DNA from: Rhodocyclales bacterium
Lineage (GTDB): Bacteria; Pseudomonadota; Gammaproteobacteria; Burkholderiales; Rhodocyclaceae
Length of the DNA stretch: 23,779 bases
Direction of reading: 5' to 3'
Assembly (NCBI GenBank): GCA_021286885.1
Contig: JAJTBM010000004.1
Span: 1-23,779, forward strand
Part shown: in pieces, positions 21,671 to 23,779 of the stretch
Position numbering within the stretch: position 1 is the first letter of the stretch
Layout: the number at the start of each line of letters is the position of its first letter
Translations under genes and position numbers: made by a program
The notes under the pieces: model-generated
Database searches by the model: none
Seen by the model: the letters and a program-made list of their open reading frames with translations, nothing else
Told to the model about the DNA's origin: nothing

Positions 21671-22468
21671 ATGAGCAAGTTCAACAAGGCTTTCCTCGCG
21701 ATCGCTTCCACCGTTGCACTGGGTGCGGCCGGCGAGGCCAACGCCTATCTCACCAACTGGTATCTTGACTCTGATGGCGCAGGTGCCAACACTGCTGTTC
21801 AGGTTCAAGAGTATGTCGACCTGAACGGTCGCGCCTACATCCACAACAACTTCACCAGCCCCAACACCTTCAACTTCAACGAAGCGGGTACGTTTGTTTC
21901 CAACCTGGTGGACAGCAGCACCTCCATCGTTGCGCTGAACTCCACCTTCACCGGCACGGGTTCTGGTGTCGTGGGCTCTGGCATCTCCTTCAGCGCCGGC
22001 GCCCTGAACATCTACGCTGGTGCAGTGAATGCCTCCAACCTGATCGGCACTTTCGTACTGACCGCTGGTGAAGGCTCCCTGTCCGGCACCTCCCTGGTTC
22101 CGAACGGCCAGATCAGCCTGGTTCTGCAAGCCACCTACCTGAAGTCCGGCTACTTCTTCCGCGACGCAGCTGCCACTCAGGATCTGTCCACTGAAATCGC
22201 TTCTGGCCTGTTCTTTGGTTTCGCCTCCACCAACGCCTCCACGCTGGCTAACTGGGGTGGCAACGGTGGTGCCACCGATACCAACCTGACCAACCTGTAC
22301 AACGCCAACTTTGATCCGGACATCACCCACATCAGCAATGATGGGACACAAAACCTGGTCATTTCCAACAACGGTCAATTCCGTCTGCAAGTGCCCGAAC
22401 CCACCTCCCTGGCCCTCCTGGGTCTGGGCCTGGCCGGTCTTGCCAGCGTTCGCCGCCGCAAGTCCTGA
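21671..22468 (+). CDS. PEP-CTERM exported protein, resembling flocculation-associated PepA
   Basis: This 265-aa exported protein has a signal peptide (about 1-25, ending GEANA). Its secreted middle part is rich in Asn, Ser, Thr and Gly, with VQEYVDLNGRAYI and SGYFFRD-x-DLSTEI. It ends with a PEP-CTERM sorting tail: VPEP at 241-244, a hydrophobic helix LALLGLGLAGL and a basic RRRKS terminus. Exosortase (EpsH/XrtA-type) recognises this tail at the inner membrane, and such proteins associate with exopolysaccharide. The body resembles the floc-formation PEP-CTERM family described in Zoogloea, whose expression depends on RpoN; this is recognition by eye. ATG at 21671 has AGGAGA 8 nt upstream. A sigma-54 promoter precedes it and two hairpins follow. 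No exosortase gene lies in the window. Confidence 0.88.
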   Translation: MSKFNKAFLAIASTVALGAAGEANAYLTNWYLDSDGAGANTAVQVQEYVDLNGRAYIHNNFTSPNTFNFNEAGTFVSNLVDSSTSIVALNSTFTGTGSGVVGSGISFSAGALNIYAGAVNASNLIGTFVLTAGEGSLSGTSLVPNGQISLVLQATYLKSGYFFRDAAATQDLSTEIASGLFFGFASTNASTLANWGGNGGATDTNLTNLYNANFDPDITHISNDGTQNLVISNNGQFRLQVPEPTSLALLGLGLAGLASVRRRKS

Positions 22469-22501
22469 ATAACGCAAGCCTGTGAGACAGGCTTGTGTTA
22501 T
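22469..22501 (+). repeat. 15-bp near-perfect hairpin directly after the PEP-CTERM gene
   Basis: The arms at 22469-22483 and 22487-22501 pair through 15 bp with one G-T wobble and a 3-nt loop. No U-tract follows. A true terminator comes 12 nt later, so this element probably protects the mRNA 3' end. Confidence 0.65.
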
Positions 22502-22512
22502 GACTAGGAAAG

Positions 22513-22545
22513 AACCGCCTTTGTTCATACAGGGGCGGTTTTTTT
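22513..22545 (+). terminator. Rho-independent terminator of the PEP-CTERM gene
   Basis: AACCGCC (22513-22519) pairs with GGCGGTT (22534-22540), and the run of seven T residues ends at 22545. It also lies between convergent genes. Confidence 0.8.
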
Positions 22546-22584
22546 ACGCCTACGCGCCCGCCTCCCTGATTCTAGGTGTTCGCT

Positions 22585-23034
22585 TCAAGAATCTCCTGCA
22601 GCCCGCGTGCGTGCCCGAGCCACCAGCTTTTGCAAAGATCGGGCAAGGGGTGAGTCCGCCGGCAACTGACCTGCCAGGGCCTGGAGTTGCGCCTGGGTTT
22701 CGATGCTCACGCTGCGGGCTTCTGGTGGCTGGGGCGCAGGGCGATACTCAGGCATCGTCACCTTCACCTTGATGTCCTTCAGGGCCACGCCCATCCGGGC
22801 AAACTCCATCAGTAACGTGGGCACCGCCTGACGCAACTTCACCGTCAACGCCGCGCTGGTTACATGCACCACCAAGCATTCATCCTTCAGATTGGCCACC
22901 TGACAGGCTTCACCCAGGTAGTCGGGCAAGAGGCGTCGCAACTGCCCCTGAAGCCTGAGCAAGCGGGCCGCATGGGCTTGCATGTGGGCGAGGCTGTTGC
23001 CCTTGCTGAAGTAGCGATCAATGCTCTGGGTCAT
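22585..23034 (-). CDS. dciA: DUF721/DciA-family protein
   Basis: This 149-aa protein shows the DUF721 core: LLPDYLGEACQVANLKDECLVVHVTSAALTVKLRQAVPTLL, followed by an Arg/Val-rich strand and a charged C-terminal tail. DciA proteins are the ancestral loaders of the DnaB helicase in bacteria lacking DnaC/DnaI; DnaB itself is also encoded in this window. ATG at 23034 fits the family start (MTQSIDRYF), although no clear ribosome binding site precedes it. Upstream in-frame ATGs at 23079 and 23157 would add a non-conserved extension. It is divergent from secA, a common arrangement, and convergent with the PEP-CTERM gene. Confidence 0.85.
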   Translation of the reverse strand: MTQSIDRYFSKGNSLAHMQAHAARLLRLQGQLRRLLPDYLGEACQVANLKDECLVVHVTSAALTVKLRQAVPTLLMEFARMGVALKDIKVKVTMPEYRPAPQPPEARSVSIETQAQLQALAGQLPADSPLARSLQKLVARARTRAAGDS

Positions 23035-23140
23035 GGAAAGAAGGCAGAAGGGGCTTGGTTTTTGCAAAAACGCCCCCATGCTAGAGCGGATACCCGGCCC
23101 GGGACAAGCCCGGCCCCGTCTGATGTTTGCCGGGTAGAGC

Positions 23141-23172
23141 GTCACGGCCCCGCCCAAGGGGCATGATAGAAT
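23141..23172 (+). promoter_or_regulatory. Weak candidate promoter for secA
   Basis: TAGAAT at 23167-23172 is a good -10 box, 34 bp before the secA ATG. A possible -35 is the poor GTCACG (23141-23146) at long spacing, so the pairing is doubtful. Confidence 0.3.
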
Positions 23173-23205
23173 CCCGCTTTTGCCTCGCTTCCCCTTTTAA
23201 ATCAA

Positions 23206-23779
23206 ATGATCGCAGGCCTCCTCAAGAAGATTTTCGGCAGCCGCAATGACCGGCTGATTCGTCAGTACATGCAGACCGTGCGTGCGATCAACGCCCTCGA
23301 GTCCCAGATTCAGGCCTTGAGCGATGAGCAACTGCGCGGCAAGACCGACGAATTCCGCCAGCGGGTTGCCAACGGTGAGAGCCTGGACGCACTGCTCCCC
23401 GAAGCGTTTGCCGTGGTGCGGGAAGCAGGCAAGCGGGTGCACGGGATGCGCCACTTCGACATGCAGCTGGTGGGCGGTATGGTGCTGCACTACGGCAAGA
23501 TTGCCGAAATGCGTACCGGCGAAGGCAAAACCCTAACCGCCACCCTACCGGTGTACCTGAATGCCCTGAGCGGCAAGGGCGTGCACGTAATCACCGTGAA
23601 CGACTATCTGGCCAGCCGCGACTCCGACTGGATGGGGCGCATTTACCGTTTCCTGGGGCTGACCGTGGGCTGTAATCTGTCCCAGATGCCCCACGACCAG
23701 AAAAAGGTCGCCTACGCCGCCGATATCACCTACGGCACCAACAACGAATTCGGCTTCGACTACCTGCGCGACAACATGG
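23206..23779 (+). CDS. secA: Preprotein translocase ATPase SecA (5' part, cut by window end)
   Basis: SecA is the ATPase that drives unfolded preproteins through the SecYEG channel. The first 191 residues are present. They begin with [10 protein letters not shown], then the Q-motif region, [20 protein letters not shown], Walker [28 protein letters not shown] and [16 protein letters not shown], all SecA hallmarks. The gene runs off the right edge. ATG at 23206 has no clear ribosome binding site upstream but matches the family start. Confidence 0.98.
   Translation, partial: MIAGLLKKIFGSRNDRLIRQYMQTVRAINALESQIQALSDEQLRGKTDEFRQRVANGESLDALLPEAFAVVREAGKRVHGMRHFDMQLVGGMVLHYGKIAEMRTGEGKTLTATLPVYLNALSGKGVHVITVNDYLASRDSDWMGRIYRFLGLTVGCNLSQMPHDQKKVAYAADITYGTNNEFGFDYLRDNM

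Noticed and set aside
23035..23157. N-terminal extension of the DUF721/DciA protein from upstream ATGs
   Set aside because: The extra residues do not fit the family start and would run into the promoter area shared with secA.
1..23779. CRISPR arrays, transposases, integrases or attachment sites
   Set aside because: No regularly spaced repeats, no recombinase motifs and no tRNA-anchored repeat pair were seen; tRNA-Ser has no duplicated 3' end in the window.

Overview
The window looks like a chromosomal segment of a GC-rich betaproteobacterium, most likely Rhodocyclales (Azospira/Dechloromonas/Zoogloea type). This rests on the primosomal gene priB inside the rpsF-rpsR-rplI operon, a DUF721/DciA protein next to secA, a CbrA/CrbS-type transporter-kinase locus next to acs, an MshL-type secretin operon and a PEP-CTERM protein with a sigma-54 promoter. 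I ran no database search, so the assignment comes from recognising protein families.

Left part (1-3440, minus strand): a strong sigma-70 promoter points off the left edge. Then come dnaB, the rpsF-priB-rpsR-rplI operon with its own terminator, leader hairpin and candidate promoter, and a tRNA-Ser(GGA) gene with a near-consensus promoter and a terminator.

Middle part (3438-13690, minus strand): this is an acetate/short-chain acid sensing and uptake region. In transcription order it holds acs (acetyl-CoA synthetase) as its own unit, then a tightly packed operon. That operon encodes a 65-aa membrane protein, an SLC5-STAC sensor histidine kinase, a stand-alone receiver, a membrane protein fusing HAMP/PAS and a degenerate histidine-kinase core to an intact DnaQ-type 3'-5' exonuclease, a DUF4212 small symporter subunit, and a VC_2705-type sodium:solute symporter. 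Most junctions are ATGA or GTGA overlaps. The kinase, receiver, transporter and acs plausibly form one acetate-responsive circuit. The exonuclease fusion inside it is the most unusual protein in the window.

Right-middle part (14008-21437, plus strand): a divergent operon encodes a lipoprotein secretin (MshL-like), a TPR protein, a GspE/MshE-type ATPase with an N-terminal MshEN (c-di-GMP) domain, a GspF/MshG platform protein, and two inner-membrane assembly proteins (GspL/PilM-PilN-like and MshJ/PilO-like). No pseudopilin or prepilin peptidase genes are present. The last two genes appear lower in GC than the first four.

Right part (21438-23779): an AT-rich intergenic region carries a very good -24/-12 sigma-54 promoter driving a PEP-CTERM protein that resembles the flocculation-associated PepA family. 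Hairpins, a terminator, a convergent DUF721/DciA gene and the 5' end of secA follow. The acs/secretin intergenic region (13691-14007) contains a Pho-box-like direct repeat and a perfect TTGTAA-N6-TTACAA dyad and may be the regulatory hub of the window.
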